Below, in pieces: positions 54,124-64,000 of a DNA stretch of 64,000 nucleotides; position 1 is the stretch's first letter, and each line of letters opens with the position of its first letter. The notes beneath the pieces are model-generated. The model worked only from the letters and a program-made list of their open reading frames with translations, was not told the DNA's origin and did no database searches. The position numbers and the translations under genes were made by a program. This stretch comes from Narthecium ossifragum (taxonomy: Eukaryota; Streptophyta; Magnoliopsida; Dioscoreales; Nartheciaceae). The stretch lies in NCBI GenBank assembly GCA_963920575.1, contig OY986965.1:15328290-15392289 (forward strand). The letters run 5' to 3'.

Positions 54124-55385
54124 TGATACGAGTCGATCCGACTCGACCAACTGGACCCGAACCCAGAAGAGGAACCAAGCTGGTTCAACCTCTTTCCAAA
54201 TTTGACTTGGACTTCCCTAGTTCAAACTAGAGTATTTAATTAGTATTTATCATTAGTCTTTTATTGAGTCCTAGTTGATTGTTAGGAATTAATTAAGAGT
54301 CCCTTTGAGTTAGGAATTTGAGTTGAGTTTGAAACCTTATTACTTGCTAATTAAGCAATGGGTTATTTAGTTGGATTAGGACTCTGTCAAGGTCTCTATA
54401 AAAGGACCTTAGTAGTTTGTATTAAGTTATGATGAATGCATGAGATGAATGATTAAGCGTAGTTGATAAATTATCATAGGAGTAGAGATAATATAGCTTC
54501 CACCCGATATCTACCATAGATCCATCTTCTTCCCCGTCGGTCATCTTCTCCGCAGCCGGCATCGCCTCCACGGACTTTCTCTCTCCTCCACGTCATCGCC
54601 ACGTCACCCCTACTATTCATCTTCTTCCTCCTCTCTATCCCGAAACCCTAGCCAAGCTTCACCGCCGTTCCCTCTCCGGCCGTCCCCGCTGCCATCCAAG
54701 ACCGCCATCGTCTTCCCCTACCTCCCACGACTCCGTCCATCTATTCCCCGTCGCCCTTCACCATCTCCGGTGTCTTCCCCGGCCAACCCAAGTTCACAGC
54801 CCCGTCCGCCGTCCACGACACGACCCCGATCTCACCCGAAACCCTTCCTAAACCCTTCCCCGGCCTCCCTAGACCCGATTCCGACCTTTCCCAGGCCCCG
54901 CCGAGCTCCCCGTCGTCCCCGACGCCGGTGAATCCAAACCCCTACCGCCGTCTCCCCCAGATCCGGCCGATCCTCCATCCATCTCCCAGATCTGAGCCGG
55001 TGGATCTCCTCCCCACCGTCCTACGACCTTCCCTGCCACTATCCCGACTGCCGCCGCCGCCCCTACGCCGGCCATCCACTCCGGCGACTTCTCAGCCCTC
55101 GGATCCAGGCTGGTTCAGCCAGCCAACTTGAATCAGACTCAGCCAAGTCTAATTGATTCAGCCGAGCCAGTTAATCCGGATCAAGCCCAATCTAAGCCGA
55201 TCAGCTTGATCCAGATCACTTCAGACTTGACCCAGTCAAGTCCCATCCAATCAGGCTTAGCCAGATCCGATCCAGCTAGCCAAATCAGCCAATTGGACTC
55301 AAATCAAGTCCGATAAGGCCGATTCAGATCGATTGGAGCAGTAGAGACCCATTACGAGAGGATCACGAGTAGACCGCTCGTAACA
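54124..55385 (+). repeat. Family C solo LTR (TSD TAGTG)
   Basis: TGATACGAGTC...CGCTCGTAACA, 1262 bp. TAGTG is at 54119-54123 and 55386-55390. Joining the flanks restores the integrase reading (PYRLVFGKPCHFPVELEH), confirming the boundaries. Confidence 0.92.
54397..54404 (+). promoter_or_regulatory. TATA box of C solo LTR
   Basis: TATAAAAG in the shared core block. Confidence 0.6.
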
Positions 55386-55852
55386 TAGTGTTTGGTAAAC
55401 CTTGTCATTTTCCCGTAGAATTAGAACATCGAGCTATGTGGGCCATTAAAAAGCTCAATACTGATACCAATGCCATCACAACACATAGGAAACTTAGTTT
55501 ATGTGAACTTGAAAAAATTCGCAATGAGGCATATTTGAATTCCAAAACTTATAAAGATAAAACAAAGGCCTTCCACGATAAACATATTTCAAGGACTTTT
55601 AATGTTTGGTAGAAAGTTTGACTTTTCAATGCAAAATTACGTCTATTCCCAGGTAAATTACGTTCTAGATGGTCATGCCCTTTTATTATAAATAGAGTAT
55701 TTCCACATGGCGCTATAGAAATTCAACATCCGCACACAAACGAAATATTTACTATTAATAGTCATAGATTAATATGTGGAGGACATTGCTCACGATGATG
55801 TTATTGAGTCCGTCGAACTGACGGACCCAAGCTATCTTTGACCTCCTACAGG
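55386..55852 (+). pseudogene. H2 integrase C-terminal part
   Basis: FGKPCHFPVELEHRAMWAIK, LCELEKIRNEAYLNSKTYKDK and FHDKHISRTFN, then TAG at about 55610-55612. The continuation LRLFPGKLRSRWSCPFII, VFPHGAIEIQHP is readable in the same region. This is the standard end of Athila integrase; no chromodomain is present, as expected for the lineage. It ends at the E solo LTR. Confidence 0.8.
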
Positions 55853-55857
55853 GGCGT

Positions 55858-58252
55858 TGTGAGGACCTGTCCCTCTACCCCTGTGGCTCGTTGTAGACCG
55901 CAAGGGCAGTTTGGTAAATTGCGCCTTGTTGGTTGGTTTCACACCCGCGTGTGCACACACTGGCCTTGTTTGTGTTAGTGTTTGTTAGAATGGCTAGGTG
56001 AACCCGGGATCGGAATATCTGAGCTTGGGCTTATGTTTTAGCCCAAGTTTGCCTTTCTGGACGAAGGAGATCGATCTGGATTGCTAATGAGATTGATCTG
56101 GCCTTGCTAGCCAGATCGATCTGACATGCTTTGGAGATCGATCGCCTACTGCAGAAGGTCTTTGGCTGTTTGCGGCCCGTGAGCGATCGATCGCTCGAAG
56201 GAGCGATCGATCGGACTCGTGAGCAATCAGTCGGTGGTTTTTTTTCTCTTTTGCGAGGACGGCAGCCGGCCGTCGCTCTCCCTTGTCAGAAGGGGAGGAC
56301 TTTCCCTCCACTCCTTCCCCTTTCCTCCGGCTTTCCCGGCTTTCCCCCGAGCTTTCCTTCCCCTTCTTCCCTTCTCTTCTCTTCTCTTCTTCTTCCTTCT
56401 TTCTCTTCTTTTCCCGCAGTGCTCTGTTTCTTCTCTTCTTCCGCCGGCGAGCTTCTTCTCTTCCGTTCTCCCTCCTACGGCCACCGTTTTTGGCGTTCCA
56501 AAGCTTGTTGGATTCGTGACGATGAGAGGAACATAGCTGAGGTGGTTTGCAGCCATGTTGGTGACTGGTTTGTGAGGGATCAACTGAGGAATGCGCTGTT
56601 GGGTAGGTTCTTCTACCTACATGTGTTCTTAAGTGGGTTTCTCGTGATCTAGCCATTGGATATTGTTGATCTTTGTCTTATTGGATTCCTTATATGCCTA
56701 CTAGAATTACTAATTTAAGTTTCATGATGTTTGGTTGAGATTTGAATAGGTTTCATGCAAGATTAAGCTCGGATTCTCTGTTTTCTGCTGTTCTTGAAGA
56801 ACAGCCGGCTTGCGGCGTGTGTTTCGGCCGGTACGTGTATGATCTTGGCTTTTGACAAACATAAGAGTTGTAGATCTCTTCGTTAGCTTTCCATTCCATC
56901 TTATTTCGTATTTTGGCGATTTTTGTACGATTTTTTATGAATTGTTTTCTGGAGGGCTGCGTTGCAGCAATTAATTAGAAAGTTAGTTTGATTAACGGTT
57001 TTGATTAGTGTTTTCCCGTTAATCCAACCGTTGGATGATTATGGATTTTGGATATGATGATCCTGGTATATACCTCTACTGGTGGCTAAGTTGGATCGAG
57101 AATCGGCCGTCGTTTGGATGTCGGATCGACTGGGTCAATAGCCCCTAATAGAGAACTTTTGGGTGTTTTGAATATAATATTATATTTCGGAATATATTAT
57201 TATATTGTTTACTGTTCATCAGCGGTTTTCGGGGTTGCTTCCCGTTGCAGGAGTCTGCGGTCGACCGTCGCGGTACCGTCGTAATGCCGGGACCCGCTGC
57301 GGATCGACTGGCAGAGCGGTCAGCAGTACCGCTGCAGCGATCCGGTTGACTTATATGATGTTTGTCATACTGTTGCATGCTTTCCTTCTTATCTGTGTAT
57401 GTTCATAGAATGCATTGTTGAATTGTGCATTAGTTGTATTGGTTAGGGCGTGGGTGATCTGTGGGTCGCCGTCCCGAGGCTGGAAGCTCGGACTTAGCCC
57501 TAGGACCGGGGTTGGGTAGTTTGAACCCGGTTCGAATTGTAATGTCTAGTCAAACTTGATGATAGGCCTAGATGACTGGTGCACTTATTGCTTGATGATT
57601 GTAGAGGTCGTGTCGGCCTTGAGTCGGATGCTGAGGTGTAGCCGGTGTCCCACTGTGCGGACCCGGGGAGTAGTGAAGTTGCCTACTCAGCTTGTGTGTC
57701 ACCAGTGTTGTTCCTGCTATTGAGTGCTGCTCCTGGGCCTCAGGGACACGCGGTGGGGTTATGGGATCCCTGTATACACCAGGTTCTACTTAAGGGCGAC
57801 ACTGTTGCGTTTCCCTCTTCCTTCTGTGTGTCGTAGTGTAGATCCCTACTGAGCTTAGTGCTCACACCTACCCGGACTGCGTTTTGCAGGTGCAGGCGTC
57901 AGTTCTTCCTCTGTGGCTCCTACCGGGCAGTTGGTCGGCGGTGCGGCGACGCCTGGTGGACTTTGAGAGGTGGCAATATTTACTGCTTTTACCTTTAGTT
58001 AGTTAGTCTCCTACGGGAGTAATGTTGTATTCGAATCTTCCCCTCTCCGAGGATATGTATATTAACACTTTGAGTTTTAAATCTGTGGTTCGAGGTTTTG
58101 CTAATTAATATCTTTTAATTGAGGGTGCTTTTGGTGAACTGTTAGGGAGACCAATAAGTTAGAGAGAACCCTCGCCGTTCTTTTTCCGGGTTTTGTAGGT
58201 TCCGGTTCGCGTCGCCCGGCCCGATTGGGCTTTCACGGGTCAGGGTGCGACA
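55858..58252 (+). repeat. Family E solo LTR (TSD GGCGT)
   Basis: TGTGAGGACCTG...GGGTGCGACA, 2395 bp, flanked by GGCGT at 55853-55857 and 58253-58257. Contains the GAGCGATCGATCGCTC palindrome (56181-56196), polypyrimidine tract (about 56280-56430), AT hairpin (57171-57206) and the TTTTGCAGGTGCAGGCG block (57882-57898). Confidence 0.92.
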
Positions 58253-59370
58253 GGCGTCGAGCAAAAGACGTAAAATTACGCCCTTCCTGGGAGGCAACCC
58301 AGTTTTCTGATTTTTCCTTAGCTTTTTAGAATTTTCTTTAATTTTTAGGATTTTTCTATGATTTTTTTTTTCTGATTTTCCTATATTTTCCCTTGCTTTT
58401 CCTAGAATATTAATCATTATAACGTGAAAAATCAAAATTCCTAGCGGACGGTCGACCGTCCTATCGACCGCCAGATCGTCCATGAGGCTCTGTCAAAACT
58501 AAAGCTTCTCAGGGTCGATGTGGCGATCGACCGTCAACTTCTCAAACATATCACGTGGTCCACGGTCGATCGGTCAATTGACCGTCAGTTTATTTTTCTA
58601 AAAAGCTTGGTTCGCGGTCGAGCGATCGATCAACCGTCTGCTTTTGTTCTCAAGTCAACCGCTCCCACGGTCAATCAGGTAATCATCGTCTTCCTCCATC
58701 GTGGCCGACCGCTGCCCGTCGCCACCTCTCCGACCGTCCCCGTTCCTCCAAACCATCGCGAAAACCTTCATCATCGAGTTCCCGTTCTACCTGAATCATC
58801 CATGCCCCCAAGCACCCTCTCTTCAGATGCCGGTGAGTCTCCCCTGTTTCCTCCACCTCCCACCTCCCCTAACCACCTCCAGACCACCACGAACCTTCCA
58901 CCACCATCAAAACTCAACCTTGTTGCCTGTTTTGCCGGATTCTAATTCCAATGATCCTTCACCGCGCCGACCATCTTCTATCCGCCTTCTAATTCTACAA
59001 TTAAATCTCATATGTGAGTTCCTTACGCCTCTGCGATGCTTCCTCCACCAATCCCTACCTCAATTCGAGCCCGAACCGCCGGATTCCAACTCCGATCATC
59101 TTCCTTCGAGCCGTCCACCGCCGTTTCACCGCCTGGAGACCACCATTCACAGATCAGACCATATAGATCAACTCCTTGACCTTCGATGAATTTTCTTGTA
59201 CCCTTCCCAACCTCCGACGACCAAATTTCACCGTTGATCACCGCCGGGTAAGTTCTCAACCGTCCGGTGGCTGATGGACGAGATCCATATGCTCTGAAGC
59301 CTAGTTTTCCGATCGGACGGTGTAGATCTTCAATCATGACAATATTACGGATGTTGATTATTTGGGTGTT
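58253..59370 (+). other. H2 3' noncoding region
   Basis: Opens with CGTCGAGCAAAAGACG and TGGGAGGCAACCCA, a motif usual just after Athila pol. A second GATCGACC cluster follows (about 58445-58690) and then a proline/serine-coding, C-rich stretch without a convincing gene. No env-like ORF with a signal peptide or membrane segment is seen. The right boundary is approximate. Confidence 0.6.
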
Positions 59371-60946
59371 GTGTATGGATGATTTAAGTGTTTACTAGAA
59401 CCTTAGGCGGGCTTGGGATCGAAAGATCCAAGCTCAGGCGCGCAGAAACTTGTTTTTAGGAAGCTGGCGGCCTGTGTGCGATCGATCGCTCCTAGGAGCG
59501 ACCGATCGGACTTGTGTCGGTGGTCGGCGCAGCCGATGTGTCCGTATAAGGACGCGAACCGACTTAGCCTTCCCCTGTTTTTCCGGTTTGCTTCTCGTCT
59601 CCTTCTTCCCCTCCGTTCTTCCTCCTCCGACCATCTTTTTCGGTGCTTGAAGGCTCGTTGGATTCGTGGCAGCGAGAGGAAGATTCCTGGCTTAGTTTGA
59701 ATCCAGTTTGGTGGTCGTACCGCGGGGAATCAGCCGAGGATTGCGTTTCCGGAAGGTTTCTCTTGTTCTAGACGGTAGATAGGTGTTCTTGGTGTTTTTG
59801 GATGCCTCTTGCTTAGCTTAGTTTCTTTTGTAAATTTCATAAGATTTGATTCAGTTTTTAGTAGGATTTTAACTTGTTTAAACTCGGATTTTCCGGTTTC
59901 TCTGTTCTTGAAGAACAACCGGTTTACGGTGTGTTTTCCGGTGTGCACGTACATTATTTGGACTTATGATGAACATGAGAGTTGTAGGTCTTTGAATCTA
60001 CTATCGGACCCAACTGATTTCATAATTTTATGATGTTCCTACGAATTGTTATGAATTCCTACTGATGGTCCAACGTCATTTGGACGCTAGATCGACGAGG
60101 TCACTTAGCCCCTAATTAGAGGATCTTGGTGTTTTGAATAATATTATATGTTTTGAACACATAATATTATATTATATGTTCATCTGAGTTTTCGGGGTTG
60201 CTTCCTGTTGCAAGAGTCCACGGTTGACGGTCACGGTACCATCATAATGCCGGGACCCACTGCGGATGAGTTCGTAGCGGTTGGTAGTACCGCCGCAGCG
60301 AGCCAGTTAGACTTGTGTAACTTTTATCGTACTGTTGCATGCTTACCTCTTACCTGTGTATGATCATAGCATACATTTTGTTGTGCATTAGATGCATAAG
60401 GATAGGGTGTGGGCAATGGGTCGATCGTCGATCCGAGGCTTTCAGGTAGCTCGAATTTAGCTCTAGGACCGTGGCGGGTAGCAAGGTCCAAGTTGGATTG
60501 TAGTATTCAGTCGATATCGATGATTGGCTTAGATGACTTGAATACATGTTGATCGATGATTTAGAGGTCGTGTCGGCCTCGAGTCGGGTTCTGAGGTGTA
60601 GCCGATGTCTAGTTATAACGACTCTTGAGTAGACGCGCCTACTCAGCGGTGCCTTTTCCCGCCAGCAGTGCCGGTTAACTGCTTGTGGGTCAACAGTGTT
60701 GTTTCCTGCTTACTGAGCGTTACCCATCATGTGGCCAGTTCTTCTGGAAGATCATGATCGTGGACCTCAGGGACACACGGTGGGGTTATGGGACCCATGT
60801 GTACACCCAGACCTTACTTGGGGGCGACACTGCCCTCGCTTTCTGTGTGTCGTAGTGTTGAACCCTACTGAGCTTAGTGCTCACTCCTACCCGGTTTGTG
60901 TTTTGCAGGTGCAGGCGTTAGCTCTTTTTCAGTGGCCCCTACCGGG
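59371..60946 (+). repeat. Family E' LTR fragment
   Basis: Matches the reverse complement of 34375-36755 from GGCGGGCTTGGGATCG onward, but lacks the first part of the LTR. Contains the palindrome pair GCGATCGATCGC and CGCTCCTAGGAGCG (59478-59500), an ATAATATTAT palindrome region (about 60140-60175) and the TTTTGCAGGTGCAGGCG block (60901-60917). Its right end is cut at ACCGGG by the next LTR. Confidence 0.78.
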
Positions 60947-62130
60947 TGATATTGCTTAAATGTGTCACAACACAGCGGTGCAGTGTAGCATAACATAAGA
61001 GAGGTTGAACCCACAGAGAGACAAGCAGAAAGATCCAAAACGCAAATAACAATGAATTGAAGACAAACGAGAACTTAAGAGTTAACTGAATTAGATCAAA
61101 GGATTTAATTATAATGTAAGATTAATTAAAGATATCAGTGTGTTAAGGTGGCTAGGCGTCAGGAATCCCTTCACTCGGACTTAGGTTCTTCTTCTAGCAA
61201 CGGTTCATTCAATACTCAGTTAAGGGATTCACATCCCAATCACCTTAACCGGAAGATATGAAATTATGAATCTAACAAAATATAAAAATGTCTCTTCCTA
61301 TGATTGATTCTTCTTTATTATAGTTCTAATTTCATCCAACCCAAACTTAAGAATATATGATACCGGCTGTCACTACATGCAACATATAGCAAAAGTTCAT
61401 CGGGACAAAGCCCCCTAACTCTATCTTACCAGATCTCTAAGAATATACAATACCAACTCTCACAATCGGCAATGTGTAGCAAAGATTTCATGAGATAAAG
61501 TAGGTAAACAATAGATATAATGCTTGAAGATTCAATACATAGAAAAGAGTTTAAAGATAAAGATTAAAACTATGAACCATGATGAAGAAGAAACCCTAAT
61601 CCTCGCTAGATCATCCATTCGCCATGCCCGCGGATTACTCGGCTATGGATGGAGATTTCTTCATCCTCTTCCTTGTCTTTCTCCCCTCCAAAGCTCTGTA
61701 AAAAAACCCCCTTGGAACCAGCCAAATTTTGGATTAAAATAACCATATATATAGGGGAACTCCCGAAATTAGGGTTTTAGTTGAGTTGGACTTTTGGTGC
61801 AACTCGGATTTCCTGAATTCATCCTAGCAGCCCTATTCTGGTCGCGACTGGATCCAATCCATCTGGCATTTGGAAACGTACTCAACAAGAAAGTTGTAGA
61901 TTAGGAAGTCTTCTACCAGATCCGGAAGATTTCGTAATAGTCTGAGTTATATAGAATATTTTAAGAATATTCTTCTCAGCTTCGACAGAACAGTTTTTCA
62001 GCTTGTCTAACTTCATCTATTCTTCCAATCTGCAATCACACCATCTAGAATATCACAAAATGTCCAACATAAAAGTTGTAGATCTTTCAAACTTATATCA
62101 CGTATTCAAATTTCAGAATATGTAGACTAC
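60947..62130 (-). repeat. Athila-like LTR, partial
   Basis: The plus-strand start TGATATTGCTTAAATGTGTCA mirrors the H2 LTR end. On the minus strand the text near 61750-61870 and 61900-62100 resembles 37200-37620 (GTCCAACTCAACT, ACAACTTT..GTTGGACA). The outer LTR end is not reached because the A LTR begins at 62131. It is probably inserted in the E' LTR and itself hit by the A element. No coding function. Confidence 0.65.
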
Positions 62131-62978
62131 TGATACGATGCACCTTCTCAAGGGCTTTCGTACCGGGTCTCTTGCCTTATCTCAGATCCTCTTTAGCCAA
62201 ATCTATGGCTAGGTCGAGAGATACCTTTAGGGTTTTAGGAGAAGGACCCTAGGTATTCGACGAGGAAGGCGAAGACTAGAGGAGGAGACGGATGAGAAGA
62301 GGGATACCTTGCAGCTCCTCTAGGGTTGGCTGGCTTCTCTTGGAGATCCAAGCCTTGGAGAACGTGGTGGAGGGAAGCACGGCAGCCAAGGGGACGCCGG
62401 TGATGGGGACGTGCACTGTAGATGGCAGCGGTGGACGGCAATGGATGGTGGCCGGCTGGTGGAGAAAGAATCCGGCAGGAGAGAGATGAAGGTGACTGGT
62501 GGCTTGTGGAATTAGGGTTACAGCTACTCCTATATTACTTCTACTCCTAAGATTTATCTCTACTAAATAATAACTCTCATAAATTCGTCCAAGACTTAAT
62601 ACAAGCTATAGAGGTCCTTTTATAGAGGCCTCAAGAGAGTTCTACTCCAACTAGAGAACTACCTTGCTTTAATCAGCAAGTAACCATATTTTCCTACTAA
62701 GACTCAATCATAACTCAAACTTCCTGATTACTAGGACTCTTAATAGGAACTAATAAAGCAAATCATAAACTGAACTCAAACTAGGAAACTGACTCAATCA
62801 AGATAACTACTAACTAGGAAATCATCTAAGTAAGCAAACCAGCTAGGAATAGGATTCCTTTGGCCGGCTGAGCTTAGAACGCCCAAAGGGACTTGGGTGC
62901 AGCCAACTCCTTGGCGTGGGCCCATCCAAGCAAGGACGTGGGTCCCTTCTTGGAATGGCTCGGTTCGACCTCGTATCA
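62131..62978 (-). repeat. 3' LTR of second element A
   Basis: Plus-strand TGATACGATGC...CCTCGTATCA, 848 bp, nearly identical to the LTRs at 48128 and 51573. It is followed by the reverse complement of the A polypurine tract (62979-62992), so the element runs leftward with its 5' part off the window. Confidence 0.9.
62617..62624 (-). promoter_or_regulatory. TATA box of second A LTR
   Basis: Reverse complement of TATAAAAG in the conserved block. Confidence 0.6.
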
Positions 62979-64000
62979 TCCCTCCTCCCTTCGAAATTGG
63001 CCTTGTCCTCAAGGCCTGAATGTGATGAGGAAAGAGGGCTCTTCTCTTCTCGAACCGGAGTGATGTGGCTGGACCGCAACTGTTGCTCTGTACTCGGCGG
63101 TGAGAATCCCGGTCTGGCCCATGGTGGATCTAATGGTAACTGGGCCATTGAATCAGGGGGCCATGCGGCTGGTGAGAACCCTGGTCGCACCCATGGTGGA
63201 TCAGGTGGTAACCGGATCGGTGAATCAAAGAGCCATGCTGCCGGTCTAGAAGGAGGAGGCTGAAACATAGGTGTGGATCTTGCGGCCTCTGGAACTCCAA
63301 GAAGTAGAGGGCGGCTGTAGATCGACGATGGGGCCACCTCAAGTGATGGTGTCCTAGGTCAAAGACTCGGTCGACCTGAATCAAATCCTTCCAAGATGGA
63401 AGTAGACCCAAGACAGCGGCTGGATACAGTCGTGCCGAGGACGGAGCATCCGGGGGACGATCTGATGGTTCAGGTGGCTCCAAGCATGGGATCTTCAATG
63501 GTTCTCCTGGATCATCCTCGTCACGTCCCATGAGTAGTGTCACCCATGACCATAGGATGGGATCTGATCTCCATGGCCTGGTCGGATGTGCAGGATCTTG
63601 GCTTGATGCTGAGTCAAGCTCGCTTTGGCCCAGTTTGAAGTGAAGTCGGCTGGGCCACGCTTCTGCTGCACTATTTGGATCTTGATCAGGTTCAGTTTGA
63701 CTGAGCTTGATGGAGCTTGGCTGGCTGCAATCAGATCTAGTCGGATTGATTCTGGCTGCATCCAATTGAGTCTGACTTAGCCTGGTCTGATCTGAGCTTG
63801 GTCGGATCTGGTTGGTGTAACCAAACCTGGTTGTGCTTGGATGGAATCTGACCAAGTCTTGTAAGCTGCAATCTGACTCGACCAATTGTAGGTGATGGAG
63901 TCGGAGTTTGATCAGGTTCAAACCGTAGTGATTTGATTTGATCTGATCAGATAGCTGAGTGGCTCTGGCAACTGAGAGGGAACTGAACTTGGTCGCCGGT
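62979..64000 (-). pseudogene. Second element A, 3' part of the long ORF
   Basis: The minus-strand frame 63921-63130 (263 residues, open upstream of the first ATG in related text) aligns with the end of the 49042-51708 frame: SAAEAW, WSWVTLLMGRDEDDPGEP, PEPSDRPPDAPSS, then LLPSWKDLIQVDRVFDL. TGG (63391-63393) replaces the TGA of the first copy. A two-base insertion near 63265 shifts the frame. The other frame continues FQPPPSRPAAWLFDSP, RPGFSPPSTEQQLRSS with CAG (63080-63082) instead of TAG, and LEDKANFEGRRDDT into the LTR. This copy therefore lacks both stops of the first but has its own indel. The region beyond about 63921 is GATC-rich. Confidence 0.7.

Larger units (their letters stand above)
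38926..59370 (+). mobile_element. Athila-lineage retrotransposon H2, chimeric and interrupted
   Basis: 5' LTR, PBS, leader, gag, protease remnant, reverse transcriptase, RNase H, integrase and a 3' noncoding region lie in order on the plus strand. Insertions: C solo LTR (45092-46422), 5'-truncated C element with nested A (46433-52993), C solo LTR (54124-55385), E solo LTR (55858-58252). RNase H sequence is present twice, on either side of the C/A block, in diverged copies. The body is therefore a join of two Athila copies. No 3' LTR is recognised before 59371. Confidence 0.8.

Noticed and set aside
58520..59189. Candidate Athila env-like gene downstream of integrase
   Set aside because: Overlapping Pro/Ser-rich frames without signal peptide, transmembrane segment or similarity between frames; composition-driven.
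61600..61740. Short ORF with a possible nuclear-gene look (MNHDEEETLILARSS)
   Set aside because: Part of the minus-strand Athila-like LTR; no homologous frame in the other Athila LTRs.
12670..64000. CRISPR array, tRNA, rRNA or miRNA gene
   Set aside because: No regularly spaced direct repeats, cloverleaf or rRNA core was seen; the only tRNA-like matches are short primer-binding sites.

Overview
The window is a transposon-saturated stretch of a plant nuclear genome. Every part that can be identified belongs to long terminal repeat (LTR) retrotransposons of the Ty3/gypsy superfamily. I see no ordinary host gene, tRNA, rRNA or CRISPR. The lineage mix (Athila, Tekay/Del-type chromoviruses, Reina-like chromoviruses with a C-terminal chromodomain) points to an angiosperm; the species cannot be read from the sequence. 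Most LTR boundaries were placed by finding TG...CA ends plus a matching 5-bp target-site duplication (TSD), primer-binding site (PBS) or polypurine tract (PPT). Family letters A-E below are local names.

Families. B: Reina-like chromovirus (LTR about 0.86 kb, TGTTACG/TGATACG...CGTAACA). A and C: non-autonomous relatives of B (LTRs 0.85 and 1.33 kb, TGATACGA...TCGTATCA or CGTAACA) that keep gag-like and pol-tail scraps around an unrecognised coding domain. D: Tekay-type chromovirus with 2.6-kb LTRs and an almost open gag-pol frame. E and E': gag-only or solo-LTR relatives of D (2.4-kb LTRs, TGTGAGGACC...CGACA). H1 and H2: two decayed Athila elements in opposite orientation.

Layout. 1-5067: a B element whose gag is fused to integrase, with its 3' LTR, followed by pieces of a C LTR and an A LTR. 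5068-12669: decayed 3' end and LTR of an old D-like element, carrying a C solo LTR and a B 5' fragment. 12670-38925: Athila H1 on the minus strand. It is split by a B solo LTR (TSD AATCC), which contains an E element (TSD CCGGT), which contains a full-length D element (19863-30072, TSD AGGAG). H1 is split again by an E' solo LTR and an Athila solo LTR (TSD TTAAT). 38926-59370: Athila H2 on the plus strand, inserted in H1 gag. It is split by a C solo LTR (TSD CATGC), a 5'-truncated C element holding a complete A element (48128-52424, TSD ATATC), another C solo LTR (TSD TAGTG) and an E solo LTR (TSD GGCGT). 59371-64000: an E' LTR fragment, a minus-strand Athila-like LTR, and the 3' part of a second A element on the minus strand running off the window.

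Coding state. D is closest to coding-competent: gag, protease, reverse transcriptase, RNase H, integrase and chromodomain lie in one frame broken by two stop codons. The most unusual item is family A. Its frame runs from a proline-rich gag-like N-terminus to the PPT and LTR over about 890 codons, broken by two transition-type stops. The second A copy has sense codons at both places. Its central part contains a motif around WSWATLLMG..DEDDPGEP that is also present in family C, with mostly synonymous codon differences. A and C look like non-autonomous elements that carried their own protein and presumably relied on B-like elements for enzymes; that dependence is inference.
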